Shown here piece after piece: positions 18,238-28,800 of a stretch of 64,000 nucleotides of DNA (position 1 is its first letter; each line of letters begins with the position of its first letter). The DNA lies in assembly GCA_019056595.1 (NCBI GenBank), contig CP036163.1:3348001-3412000 (forward strand). The letters run 5' to 3'. Source of the DNA: Pectobacterium atrosepticum. GTDB taxonomy: Bacteria; Pseudomonadota; Gammaproteobacteria; Enterobacterales; Enterobacteriaceae. The translations under genes were made by a program, and so were the position numbers. The notes under the pieces were generated by a model that saw nothing but the letters and a program-made list of their open reading frames with translations, searched no databases and was not told where the DNA came from.

Positions 18238-19434
18238 GTGGATACACTGATTTCAGAAACTGAAACATTTAGCGGACTAACCTATTCGGAACAGACCGCT
18301 TTTTTATATGCATCGGAACACCGAAGCCTTTCTACTTCCGGCTTATTTGAACGTATTTCGTCCCCTGTTTGTGCTCCAGGCTCGCACAATGACGAGCTTA
18401 GCCTTGCCATCGCGCAGGCATTCCAACGGGCACGTCAGGCAGGGCAATCGCTGCCTATTGTTGTGGGAGCGATTCCTTTTGATACCACGCAACCATCTTG
18501 TCTCTACATCCCTGATAGTTATACCGTTACGACGAAGTCTGAACTCGTCAGCCGTGCTCGTAAGCACACGACTGCGGCACCAAAAGCGTTAACGCTAAAC
18601 AGTGTCCCAGACGAATGTCAGTTCAAGTCCATTGTGGCAGAGGCCGTTGAGCGCTTCCGTCGTGGTGAACTGAGCAAAGCAGTGCTGTCACGCATTCTGG
18701 ACATTGAACTGGCGAGCCCTGTTAAGGCGCAAACGATCCTCAACAATCTGATGGTGCAAAACGCCGGTGGATATCACTTCTCACTGCCATTGCCGGATGG
18801 CTCTGTATTGCTGGGTGCCAGCCCTGAACTGCTGCTGCGTAAGCAGGGAAACGTGATTGTGTCTAATCCACTGGCGGGATCGGCACGACGGATGAACGAT
18901 GAACATCTGGACTATCTGAACAGCCAGCGTTTGCTGAATTCAGGCAAAGACAAGCACGAGCATAAGCTGGTGGTGGACGACATTCGTCAACGCCTGATGC
19001 CGCTGTGCGCGTCGTTAACCATTCCATCGGCTCCCTCGCTGATGAGTACTGCCTCGATGTGGCACTTGTCCACTGCGATCCGCGGTGAACTGGCGAACCC
19101 GGATATGACAGCACTTCAGGTCGCCTGTCAGCTACATCCGACCCCCGCACTATGCGGTTTCCCCACGCAGGAAGCTCGTCAGTTGATCGCCGAACTGGAA
19201 CCGCACGATCGTGGCGTATTCAGCGGGATCGTCGGCTGGTGTGATGCTAACGGTGATGGCGAATGGGTGATAGTCATTCGCTGCGGCACCATAAAACACA
19301 ATAAAGTCCGCCTGTTTGCTGGGGCGGGTATTGTTGAGGCATCCGTCCCCGAGGATGAATGGGCTGAAACCGCCGCTAAATTAAACACGATGCTGAATGC
19401 GTTTGGGCTTAACTCTGGTGTGGATGGACTATGA
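18238..19434 (+). CDS. entC: Isochorismate synthase (EntC/AmoC)
   Basis: Chorismate to isochorismate, the first committed step to 2,3-dihydroxybenzoate. Motifs typical of Ent[54 protein letters not shown] and the C-terminal [10 protein letters not shown]. The GTG at 18238 ([11 protein letters not shown]) is chosen because aggag lies 7 bases upstream and E. coli EntC also begins MDT; the in-frame ATG at 18178 abuts the Fur operator and adds no family sequence. 398 residues. Its TGA overlaps the next ATG. Confidence 0.95.
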   Translation: MDTLISETETFSGLTYSEQTAFLYASEHRSLSTSGLFERISSPVCAPGSHNDELSLAIAQAFQRARQAGQSLPIVVGAIPFDTTQPSCLYIPDSYTVTTKSELVSRARKHTTAAPKALTLNSVPDECQFKSIVAEAVERFRRGELSKAVLSRILDIELASPVKAQTILNNLMVQNAGGYHFSLPLPDGSVLLGASPELLLRKQGNVIVSNPLAGSARRMNDEHLDYLNSQRLLNSGKDKHEHKLVVDDIRQRLMPLCASLTIPSAPSLMSTASMWHLSTAIRGELANPDMTALQVACQLHPTPALCGFPTQEARQLIAELEPHDRGVFSGIVGWCDANGDGEWVIVIRCGTIKHNKVRLFAGAGIVEASVPEDEWAETAAKLNTMLNAFGLNSGVDGL

Positions 19435-21056
19435 GCATTGAATTTACGCCCTGGCCAGAGGAACTGGCACAGCGTTATCGCGACAAGGGATACTGGGTCG
19501 GCCTGCCGCTAACGGATGCCTGGGAACGTCATCTGGCGACACAGCCCGATGCGGTTGCGGTCGTGTGCGGCGAACGTCAGTGGAGTTATCGGGAGCTGGA
19601 TCGACAGTCTTCCGCGCTGGCATCGCGCTTGACGCAAAACGGCCTGCGCTGTGGTGACACCGCGCTGGTGCAGTTGCCGAACGTGGCCGAATTTTACCTG
19701 ACCTTTTTTGCGTTGCTGAAAATGGGCGTCGCGCCGGTTAACGCGCTGTTCAGCCATAACAAGCTGGAGCTGCTGTCTTACGCCACGCAGATCGAACCGC
19801 GCTTGCTGATCGCATCGGCCGAACATCCGCTGTTTGGCAATGGTGAGTTTTTGGATCGGCTACAAACGCAGGTCCCTAGCCTGAAAACAGTGGTGATGCT
19901 TGGAGACAGTCCGCTGGGGCACAGTCTGACGGACTGGCTGCAACCGCACGCTTCGGCCAGTAAGTACCAGCCTTCCGCGTCGGGGCAGGTCGCCTTCTTT
20001 CAGCTTTCTGGCGGCAGTACCGGCACGCCGAAGCTGATTCCCCGCACCCATGATGATTACTACTACAGCGTGCGCCGCAGCGTGGAAATCTGCGTGCTGA
20101 CGCCACAAACCCGCTACCTGTGTGCGTTGCCCGCACCGCATAACTTCCCGTTAAGTTCACCCGGTTCACTGGGCGTATTTTACGCCGGTGGACGGGTCGT
20201 GTTGGCGTCCGATCCGGGAGCGATGACCTGTTTCCCGCTGATCGAACGTCATCAGATCGATATTACATCACTTGTGCCGCCTGCTGCCGCGCTGTGGATC
20301 CAAGCGGCAGAACAGTTTGGTGAAGCGCTGCGTAGCCTGAAGATCTTACAGGTGGGTGGGGCGAAGCTGAGTGAAACCGTCGCACGTCGTATTCCGGCGG
20401 TGCTGGGCTGTCAGTTGCAACAGGTGTTGGGGATGGCGGAAGGGCTGGTGAACTATACCCGACTTGACGACAGCGACGAGCACATTTTTACCACGCAGGG
20501 CTACCCGATGAGCCCAGACGATGAAGTGAAGGTGTTGGACAGGGACGGTAATCCGCTGCCGAGAGGCGAGGCGGGGCTATTGGCGACGCGTGGCCCGTAT
20601 ACCTTCCGTGGTTATTACCGCAGCCCGGAGCACAATACCCGCGCTTTCGACAGTGACGGTTTCTACCACTCGGGCGATGTGGTGCAGATGACCGAAGAGG
20701 GCTACTTGCGTGTGGTCGGGCGGGAAAAAGATCAGATTAACCGCGGTGGTGAAAAGATCGCTGCCGAAGAGATCGAAAATCTGCTGCTTAAACATGACGG
20801 CATTCTCCATGCCGCGCTGGTGTCCATGCCCGATCCGGTCATGGGCGAAAAAAGCTGCGCTTTTCTGGTGGTCAGCGATTCTTCGCTGAAAGCCATCACG
20901 TTAAGAAAATATCTTCGCAATCAGGGTATTGCCGAATTCAAACTGCCGGACCGCTTCGAGATGATCGACACCTTGCCCGTCACACCAGTCGGTAAGATTG
21001 ATAAGAAATCACTCCGTCAGCGCATCCAGACCCAACTTAGCATTCAAAATAAATAA
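19431..21056 (+). CDS. entE: 2,3-dihydroxybenzoate-AMP ligase (EntE/AmoE)
   Basis: Free-standing adenylation enzyme that activates 2,3-dihydroxybenzoate and loads it on the aryl carrier domain of EntB. 541 residues. Core motifs are [16 protein letters not shown] (A3), YHSGDVV (A7), [20 protein letters not shown] (A8) and [13 protein letters not shown] (A10 lysine). The stretch [19 protein letters not shown] is typical of DHB/salicylate activators, with Asn replacing the usual A4 Asp. Coupled to entC by an ATGA overlap. Confidence 0.96.
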   Translation: MSIEFTPWPEELAQRYRDKGYWVGLPLTDAWERHLATQPDAVAVVCGERQWSYRELDRQSSALASRLTQNGLRCGDTALVQLPNVAEFYLTFFALLKMGVAPVNALFSHNKLELLSYATQIEPRLLIASAEHPLFGNGEFLDRLQTQVPSLKTVVMLGDSPLGHSLTDWLQPHASASKYQPSASGQVAFFQLSGGSTGTPKLIPRTHDDYYYSVRRSVEICVLTPQTRYLCALPAPHNFPLSSPGSLGVFYAGGRVVLASDPGAMTCFPLIERHQIDITSLVPPAAALWIQAAEQFGEALRSLKILQVGGAKLSETVARRIPAVLGCQLQQVLGMAEGLVNYTRLDDSDEHIFTTQGYPMSPDDEVKVLDRDGNPLPRGEAGLLATRGPYTFRGYYRSPEHNTRAFDSDGFYHSGDVVQMTEEGYLRVVGREKDQINRGGEKIAAEEIENLLLKHDGILHAALVSMPDPVMGEKSCAFLVVSDSSLKAITLRKYLRNQGIAEFKLPDRFEMIDTLPVTPVGKIDKKSLRQRIQTQLSIQNK

Positions 21057-21066
21057 GGATTTTGTG

Positions 21067-21942
21067 ATGGCAATCCCTTCTATTGCTTCTTATCCCCTGC
21101 CGCGCGCACAGGATTTCCCTGAAAACAACGTTTCCTGGGCGTTTGAACCTGAACGTGCGGTGCTGCTGATTCACGACATGCAGGACTATTTCGTGAATTT
21201 CTATGGTGCGGATAGCCCGCTGGCACAACAGCTGATTGAGAACATTTCGGCGCTGCGAACCTACTGTAAAGCGCAGGGGATCCCGGTGGTGTATACCGCG
21301 CAGCCTAACACGCAGAGCGCCGCTGACCGTGCGCTGCTGAACGATATGTGGGGCGCAGGGCTGAACAATCATCCAGAGAAACAGCGTGTTGTGAGTGCCC
21401 TTGCTCCGGATGAGCATGACACGGTGCTGGTGAAGTGGCGCTACAGCGCATTCCATCGTTCCCCGCTGGAACCGATGATGAAAGAGATGGGTAAAGATCA
21501 GCTGATTATCTGCGGCGTTTACGGACATATCGGCTGCATGATTACCGCGACGGATGCCTTCATGCGCGATATCAAGCCCTTCATGGTGGGCGATGCGATT
21601 GCGGATTTCTCACTTCAGGAACACCTGATGGCGCTGAAATATGTTGCGACGCGCGCCGGACGGGTGGTTAGCACGGCAGAACTTACGGGAGCAAAAATGG
21701 CACAGGCATTGACGAAACAAGGACTGAGAGCGCATCTGCTGAGCTTGATTGATGAAGAAGAAGATCAGTTTGATGAAGATGAAAACCTGATCGACTATGG
21801 TCTGGACTCGGTGCGCATGATGGCGCTGCTGACCGAATGGCGCAATCAGGGCGTCACCCTGAGCTTTGTCGATCTGGCGCGTAACCCTAGCCTGAATGCA
21901 TGGTGGGCGCTGATCGAAAAACAGCAGGGAGCCGCATTATGA
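21067..21942 (+). CDS. entB: Isochorismatase with aryl carrier domain (EntB/AmoB)
   Basis: 291 residues, bifunctional. The N-terminal isochorismatase domain (MAIPSIASYPLPRA..., LLIHDMQDYFVNFY, VVYTAQP, ICGVYGHIGCM) makes 2,3-dihydro-2,3-DHB. The C-terminal aryl carrier domain has the phosphopantetheine serine in YGLDSVRMM, near residue 248. ATG 21067 follows aagga; the frame is open further upstream but that part overlaps entE. ATGA overlap with the NRPS gene downstream. Confidence 0.96.
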   Translation: MAIPSIASYPLPRAQDFPENNVSWAFEPERAVLLIHDMQDYFVNFYGADSPLAQQLIENISALRTYCKAQGIPVVYTAQPNTQSAADRALLNDMWGAGLNNHPEKQRVVSALAPDEHDTVLVKWRYSAFHRSPLEPMMKEMGKDQLIICGVYGHIGCMITATDAFMRDIKPFMVGDAIADFSLQEHLMALKYVATRAGRVVSTAELTGAKMAQALTKQGLRAHLLSLIDEEEDQFDEDENLIDYGLDSVRMMALLTEWRNQGVTLSFVDLARNPSLNAWWALIEKQQGAAL

Positions 21943-24900
21943 AGCCGTTGAGCGTTGCGCAGCGCGGGCTGTGGTTAGGCCATGCCCTGAACGATGATAA
22001 AGCGACGTTCAACACGGCGGAGTGCATCGCATTTGATGGCAAAGTCGATATTGACGCCATGCTGAGTGCGATCCGTCAGGCTGTGATGGAATGCGAGTGC
22101 CTGTACTGCCAGTTTGTTGAGGTTGCGGGTGAACATGCAGAGCAACCAGAGATCGGTTTTGTAGCTTCGCAACTGCCCGTTCCGATTGGCGTGCTGCCGA
22201 TTGTAGAACTGTTGCCCGCATCGATGATGGACGAAGAGCAGACGATACGTCAGTGGGCGCGTGACGAAATCTCTCTGCCGCTGGATTTACTGAACGGATT
22301 ACCCTGCCGCTTTGCGCTGCTGTGCGGTGAAAAACGCGATTTTCTCTACAGTTGTGTTCACCACATTGCGTTGGACGGCTTTGGCACCACGATGCTGTTT
22401 CAACGCATCGCCCAGATCTACACCGCGCTGACGACGGGGCAGTCCGCTCCAGTGGCCGAGTTTGGTCCGTTCAGTGAGGTGTTGGAAGAGGAACGGCAGC
22501 GCGATGCTAGCGGGCAGACGGCGCAGGCGCGTGATTTCTGGCTAGAGACGTTGAACTCGATGCCGGAACCCGCCAGTTTCAATGAGAAGAAAGCACCGAT
22601 AGCCGCGCGTTTTTTGCGCCAAAGCTGTGACATGCCAGATGATCTCTGGCAGCCGCTGACCGCGCTGTGTGAAGGCAATAAAATCAGCTGGCCGGATCTG
22701 TTTTTGGCGATGCTGGCAACGCACCTGAAACTGGTGTCCGGCAGCGACCGACTGACGTTCGGAATGATGGTGATGAACCGTATCGGCTCCGCCTCGCTGA
22801 TGGTGCCGAGCATGCAGATGAATATCGTGCCGCTCTGTATTCAGGTGGATGAACAGGCAAATTTTGTGGCGCTGGCGCAACAGGTTGCCCGCACCAAACG
22901 CACGCTCCGTCGTCATCAGCACTATCGCTATGAGCATTTACGTCGCGATCTGAATCGCGTCGGCGGCGAACAGCGCCTTTTCGGGCCGCTGATCAATATC
23001 ATGCCGTTCGATCATCCGCTCAATTACGGATCGCTGTCGTCCAGTACGCTGAATCTTAGCGCCGGGCCGGTAGAAGATCTGACGATCGAGATCCATTTCA
23101 AACCGGATGGCACGCCGGTATTGGACTTTGATGCCAATCCAGCCTGTTACAGCGCAGAAGCGCTTGCCAGCCTGCAAGAAACCCTGTTCACGCTGCTTCA
23201 GCGCTGGCTGGCGCAGCCGCAGCAAACCAGCGGCGAACTGCTAGGACGCTGGCTGCGTGAAGAACGTGAACTGGCACTGATCACCAGCCGCGAACCTGAA
23301 CCGTTTGTTGAGCCGGTTCTGACGGCGATTACCAAGCAGGCGCGTAAGAACCCGAGTTATATCGCATTGGCGCAGCGCGATCGACAATACAGTTATCAGC
23401 AACTGCTGGATCTGAGCGGTCAGGCCGCTGCGGCGCTACATGAGCGCGGCGTACAGCCCGGTGAACGCATCGGCATTATGCTGAACCGTAGCCCTGAAAC
23501 CATTATCAGTTTGCTGGCCGTGATGCAGTGCGGCGCGGTTTATGTGCCGCTCGACCCTGAACAGCCGCGTGAACGTCAGCAGCACATCATCCAGATTGCC
23601 GGGCTGCGTACGATTGTGACGCAGGCGGATTACCAGCATCGGCTGGCCTCCGTCTTTTCCGGTGAAATCGTTCTGGCGGGGCATCTTTTGTCATCCAGCG
23701 CGCAGGCCGTGGCGCTGCCGACTGCGGAATCGAGAGAAGGCCAGATTGCTTATGTCATGTTCACTTCGGGATCGACCGGATTGCCGAAAGGCGTGGAGAT
23801 CGGTGCCAGCGCGCTGGATCACTTCACGGCGGCGGCACGTCAGCGCTACGGCCTGCGTGCAGAGGATCGCGTGCTGCAATTTGCTCCGTTTAACTTTGAT
23901 GCCAGCATCGAAGAGGTTTTTGCCACGCTGACCAGTGGTGCGACGCTGGTGCTGCGTACCGATGAAATGCTGGAATCGATTCCCACCTTTGTCGAACAGG
24001 TAGACGCACAGGCGATTACGCTGCTCGATCTGCCGACTGCATTCTGGAACGAATGGGTGGTGGGGCTGAAAACTGGCACGCTAACCATGCCTTCTGCACT
24101 GCGCGCTATCATCATCGGTGGTGAAGCCGTGTATCCCGAACAGCTGGTGCAGTGGCAACGCCACGCGCCGGACACGTTGCGTTTAATCAACACATATGGC
24201 CCCACTGAAACCACGGTGGTGGCGACCAGTTGCGACCTGCAAACCCAGTCTGCTGATGTGGCGCAGCTCCCTATCGGTCTGCCGTTGGCTGGGGTAAACG
24301 CACTGGTTCTGGCGGCGGGCGATCGCCCTGCGGCGGAAGGTGAACTGGTGCTGCTGGGGCCAACGCTGGCCGCGGGTTACATCGGTACGGAACACACCGC
24401 GTTTACGCAGTTGGCGGTGGGCGATCGACATCTGCCAGCCTACCGCACGGGTGACAGAGTGCGTCTGGAAAAAGGACACCTGTTGTACCTCGGGCGCATG
24501 GATAACGAATTTAAAATCAGCGGCTATCGGATTCAGCCAGGGGAAGTAGAATCCCATTTGCTGGCGCAGCCGGATGTCGATGAAGCCTGCGTGCAGGGCA
24601 TTGTTTACCCCAACGGCGTACGGCGGCTGGTGGCGTTTGTCGCCACGAAAGAGGGCGAGATCGATGCGCGTGCGCTGAAACAACGCCTGAGCAGTGTACT
24701 GCCGTCTGCCATGATCCCCACCGATTATCGTGCTTTCCATCAGTTGCCGAAAACCGGGTCCAATAAGGTCGATCGCAAGCGTCTGCTGGCGGAATATCAC
24801 GATGATGCACCGACGCAGGCGCTAGCCAGCGACACCGAGAATCGGGTCAGCGCCATCTGGCAGCAGATCCTCGGTGTGTCGGGGATTCAATCGCGGGATA

Positions 24901-25082
24901 ACTTCTTCGAACTGGGTGGACAGTCACTGCAAACCATCCAGATCGTAAATCGTCTGGCCGCAGAGTTTTCTGTCAGCATCAAAGTCTCTGATGTGTTCGA
25001 TCATCCACAGCTCAGCGACTTCTGCCGCTATCTGGACGACAGGCTGTCACAGGATGAAAACAGCGTGGAAATGGTGTGGTAG
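21939..25082 (+). CDS. NRPS module C-A-PCP (AmoF-like)
   Basis: 1047 residues, one module. The condensation domain (1-430) has HHIALDG at 141-147. The adenylation domain (about 455-960) has TSGSTGLPKG at about 608-617, TYGPTETT and YRTGDRVR. The carrier domain has LGGQS with Ser996. There is no thioesterase, unlike EntF. Reading the pocket residues against GrsA by eye gives D-A-E-L-I-G-T-V-V plus the A10 lysine, somewhat like codes reported for lysine, as expected if it equals AmoF. The C domain should join 2,3-DHB from EntB to this amino acid. Assignment of substrate is tentative. Confidence 0.9.
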   Translation: MKPLSVAQRGLWLGHALNDDKATFNTAECIAFDGKVDIDAMLSAIRQAVMECECLYCQFVEVAGEHAEQPEIGFVASQLPVPIGVLPIVELLPASMMDEEQTIRQWARDEISLPLDLLNGLPCRFALLCGEKRDFLYSCVHHIALDGFGTTMLFQRIAQIYTALTTGQSAPVAEFGPFSEVLEEERQRDASGQTAQARDFWLETLNSMPEPASFNEKKAPIAARFLRQSCDMPDDLWQPLTALCEGNKISWPDLFLAMLATHLKLVSGSDRLTFGMMVMNRIGSASLMVPSMQMNIVPLCIQVDEQANFVALAQQVARTKRTLRRHQHYRYEHLRRDLNRVGGEQRLFGPLINIMPFDHPLNYGSLSSSTLNLSAGPVEDLTIEIHFKPDGTPVLDFDANPACYSAEALASLQETLFTLLQRWLAQPQQTSGELLGRWLREERELALITSREPEPFVEPVLTAITKQARKNPSYIALAQRDRQYSYQQLLDLSGQAAAALHERGVQPGERIGIMLNRSPETIISLLAVMQCGAVYVPLDPEQPRERQQHIIQIAGLRTIVTQADYQHRLASVFSGEIVLAGHLLSSSAQAVALPTAESREGQIAYVMFTSGSTGLPKGVEIGASALDHFTAAARQRYGLRAEDRVLQFAPFNFDASIEEVFATLTSGATLVLRTDEMLESIPTFVEQVDAQAITLLDLPTAFWNEWVVGLKTGTLTMPSALRAIIIGGEAVYPEQLVQWQRHAPDTLRLINTYGPTETTVVATSCDLQTQSADVAQLPIGLPLAGVNALVLAAGDRPAAEGELVLLGPTLAAGYIGTEHTAFTQLAVGDRHLPAYRTGDRVRLEKGHLLYLGRMDNEFKISGYRIQPGEVESHLLAQPDVDEACVQGIVYPNGVRRLVAFVATKEGEIDARALKQRLSSVLPSAMIPTDYRAFHQLPKTGSNKVDRKRLLAEYHDDAPTQALASDTENRVSAIWQQILGVSGIQSRDNFFELGGQSLQTIQIVNRLAAEFSVSIKVSDVFDHPQLSDFCRYLDDRLSQDENSVEMVW

Positions 25083-25087
25083 GGAAA

Positions 25088-25873
25088 ATGATGAACAAGG
25101 CACAACCTCTTCAGTTTGATTTCAGCGGCCAGACCGTCTGGGTAACCGGCGCGGCGAGCGGCATTGGCGAAAGCATTGCCCGCCAGTTTGTCGCGCTCGG
25201 CGCGAACGTGATCGGATTCGATCGCGCATTCCAACATAACGCTTCCCCGTATAACGATCGCCCGTTTCGCTGCGTGACGCTGGATATCAGCGAGCCGAAC
25301 AGCGTGGCGGCGGTGTGTCGTCAGCAGTTGGCGGAAACGGGGCTAGACGTTCTGGTCAATGCCGCCGGGATTCTGCGTTTAGGTGATATCGATGCGCTGA
25401 GCGTGGACGACTGGCAGCAGTGTATTAACGTCAATGCCTCTGGCGCGTTTTATCTGTTGAACGCGCTGGTGCCGCACTTTAAGCAGCAGCGCCGTGGCGC
25501 GATTGTCTGCGTCGGCTCTAATGCCGCACATATTCCTCGCATGCAGATGGCGGCGTACTGTGCTTCGAAAGCGGCGCTCACCAGCCTGTCTCACTGCGCA
25601 GGGCTGGAACTGGCGCCTTACGGCGTGCGTTGTAATTTGGTGTCGCCAGGATCGACGGATACGCCGATGCAGCGCGGCATGTGGCACAGCGCCGATGCGG
25701 AACAGCGCACTATCGCGGGCTTTCCTGACCAGTACAAGCTGGGGATTCCGCTGGGCAAGATTGCTCAGCCGGAAGAGATCGCCAATACCGTGGTTTTTTT
25801 GGCTTCCGATCTGGCCAGCCACATCACCATGCAGGACGTGGTGGTGGATGGCGGGGCAACGCTAACGGCCTGA
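25088..25873 (+). CDS. entA: 2,3-dihydro-2,3-dihydroxybenzoate dehydrogenase (EntA/AmoA)
   Basis: Short-chain dehydrogenase that oxidises 2,3-dihydro-DHB to 2,3-DHB with NAD. Rossmann motif TGAASGIGE, NAAG (NAAGILRLGDID), catalytic YCASK, and SPGSTDTPMQRGMW as in E. coli EntA. About 261 residues. The start may be ATG 25088 or the adjacent ATG 25091, which has better spacing to aggga. Placed between two NRPS genes, as amoA is between amoF and amoG in Aeromonas. Confidence 0.95.
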   Translation: MMNKAQPLQFDFSGQTVWVTGAASGIGESIARQFVALGANVIGFDRAFQHNASPYNDRPFRCVTLDISEPNSVAAVCRQQLAETGLDVLVNAAGILRLGDIDALSVDDWQQCINVNASGAFYLLNALVPHFKQQRRGAIVCVGSNAAHIPRMQMAAYCASKAALTSLSHCAGLELAPYGVRCNLVSPGSTDTPMQRGMWHSADAEQRTIAGFPDQYKLGIPLGKIAQPEEIANTVVFLASDLASHITMQDVVVDGGATLTA

Positions 25874-25895
25874 TTTGCTGAGAGAGTGACAAGTC

Positions 25896-28800
25896 ATGAA
25901 AGATATCGTAACGCTGTTAAAGCAGCTGGAACGGCAGGGTGTGCGTCTGGCGTTAAATACGCAAGGACAGCTGATTTCGCAGTCCAATAAAGAAGCGATC
26001 ACGGCAGAAATTGGGCGCACGATTAAGGAAAACAAAGACGCTATCGTGCGCTGCCTGACGGCGCAGCAGGCGTTTGAACGCCCCATCACGCCGCAGAATG
26101 CGACGTCTGGCCCGCTGTCGTCATCGCAAAGCGGGCTATGGTTTATCGAACAATACGAAGAGCAATCACACCTCTACAACATGCCGGTCTATTTTCGTCT
26201 GACCGGCACGCTGGATGTGGCCGCGCTGGAGTTTGCCTTTGATGCGCTGGCGCAGCGCCATGCCAGCCTGCGCACCCGTTTTGTGGTTAATGAACAGGGC
26301 AAGGGTGAGCAGCGTATCGATGCCTATCAACCGTTTGTGATACAGCATGATGACTTCTCTCTGTTACCAGAAGCTGAACGGGAAGGGCGTTTACAGCAGC
26401 AGGTGAAAGCGGAAATCAGCCGTCCATTCGATCTCACGGCGGGCGATCTCACCCGCGTGCGGCTGGTGAAGATGAGCGAGCGGACGCACGTTCTGATGAT
26501 CACCCAGCACCACATCATTTCCGATGGCTGGTCGGTGAAGAATCTGTTTGCTGACTTCAAACCGGCCTTTTTGGCCTGTCAAAACCGCCAGCCTTATCCT
26601 GTCGAGACCACTCAGCTTAACTATATCGACTACGCACACTGGTTCAATTCCGACGCATTTCTGGATTACCACAACGAATTCAAACCGTTCTGGGTTGAGC
26701 GGCTGACGGGGATTCCGGAAGTGCACAGCCTTCCGCTGGATAAACCGCGTCCGGCGCACCAGAACAGCGGTGGTGAGGTGATCTTCTCCGCGATCAACAA
26801 CGATCTGTGGGATAAATTCAAGCGCCTGTGTCAGCGCTACAATACGTCTAACTTCATTGGTCTTCATGCTGTGTTCTCCCTGATGCTGGCGCGTATCAGC
26901 GGCGAGAAAGACATTGTGATTGGCTCCCCGCTGGCCTATCGCGAGCGGCCGGATATCGAAGATGTTGTCGGCTTCTTCGTTAACACCATCGTGCTACGTA
27001 CCCAATTGCAGGACAGCCAGAACTTTGTCGATTACCTGCAATACTGCCGCGAACAGGATCTCTCGGCCTTCGATCATCAGCTCTATCGCTTTGAAGCGCT
27101 GAGTGAGGCGATCGGGTCCGATCGTACCACGGCGATCAATCCGATCTTCCAGGTGATGCTGGTTTATCAAGCCAAAGTGGATTTCAACGATCTGATCCCT
27201 GGCTGTGATGCGGCGGAGGAAACTTCGCCGGTGCTGCCTGCCAAGACGGACATTTCGGTCAAAGTGACGGAACTGATGGGCGAAGTTCGGCTGGACTGGC
27301 TGTTTGCCACTGCGCTGTTTGAGCGCCAGACGATCCAGTATTACGCCGACCGCTTTATCCGGCTGATCGAAGCCGTGGTGGAAAATCCGGAAACCGATGT
27401 CTGGCATCTGCCGTTGATGGAAACGGATCGATTTGCCGCTGTGCTGGCGGAAACCCAGCAGTTGCCGCGTAGCTATCCGCAGCCACAACTGACGGTAACC
27501 GACGTGATTGAAGCCGTGGCACAGCGCGATCCACAGCAGTTGGCGATTGCCTTTGATGGTGAGCAGCGCACCGACACGCTGACGTATGCCGAACTGAACA
27601 GGCAGGCTAACCAGCTCGCACACTGGCTGCACCGTCAGGGTCTGGGCGAACAGTCGCTGGTTGGCGTGCTGGCGAAACGCGATCGCTATTTTGTCATTGC
27701 GCTACTGGCCATTTGGAAAGCGGGTGCAGCCTATGTGCCGCTGGATCCTGAATATCCGCCAGAGCGACTGCGCCACATCATTACCGATGCCAATCTTGCC
27801 GTTATTCTCGGCGGTGATGGGCAACAGCTGGCGCAATGGTCAGCCGAACAGCGTATCGATCTGACCGATCCTGCTGTTGTCGAGCAGTGGCAGGATCTGC
27901 CGGGTGATGAACCCCCAGCAATTCCGCGCCACGCACAACAGCTGGCACAGGTGATCTACACCTCGGGATCGACCGGCTTGCCGAAAGGCGTGATGATCGA
28001 ACACGGTTCGCTGATCAATCTGCTGGACGATCATCGCGATCGCATCGATTTCACGCCACAAAGCACCATGTTCAACTGCATGTCGCTCTCGTTTGACGCC
28101 GGTAACATGACGACGCTATTGCCGCTAAGCAGCGGCGGAACGTTAGCGTTTGGTGAGCCCAACGATCGGGCAATTATGCAGGCCGAACAGGCGGGTGCGA
28201 CACACCTGATCCTGCCGACGGCGCTGATGTCGATTCTCGACCCTAAGCACGTTAACGGTATTCAGGCCATTGGCATGGGCGGTGAAGCCTGCCCGAACAC
28301 GGTGGTGGAAAACTGGGCAGAGAAAGTGGCGCTGTACAACATGTACGGGCCGACCGAATGTACCGTCACGGCGTTGAGTACCCGTCTGCGTAAAGGCCAG
28401 CCCGTCACCATCGGTAAACCGCTCACCCATATTCAGGCGCTGATTCTGGATGCGGCTGGGCAGTTGTGTCCGGTGGGCGTGCCGGGCGAGCTTTGCCTTG
28501 CGGGGCTTGGGCTGGCGCGTGGCTACCTCAATCAGCCGCAGATGACCGCCAGCCGCTTCGAGCACATCACGCTAAATGATGTGAACAATGCGGGGCAAGG
28601 CGCGGCAACGTTGCGCATTTATCGCACGGGTGACAAGGCCAGACTGCTGAACAACGGTGATTATGAATACTGTGGCCGTATTGATGAGCAGATTAAACTG
28701 CGTGGCTACCGCATCGAACCGGGTGAAATCGAGGCACAGCTAGCGGCAGTCTGCCCACCGCTGAAGCAGATTAAAGTCATCGTGGCGCAGGTAGGGAGTC

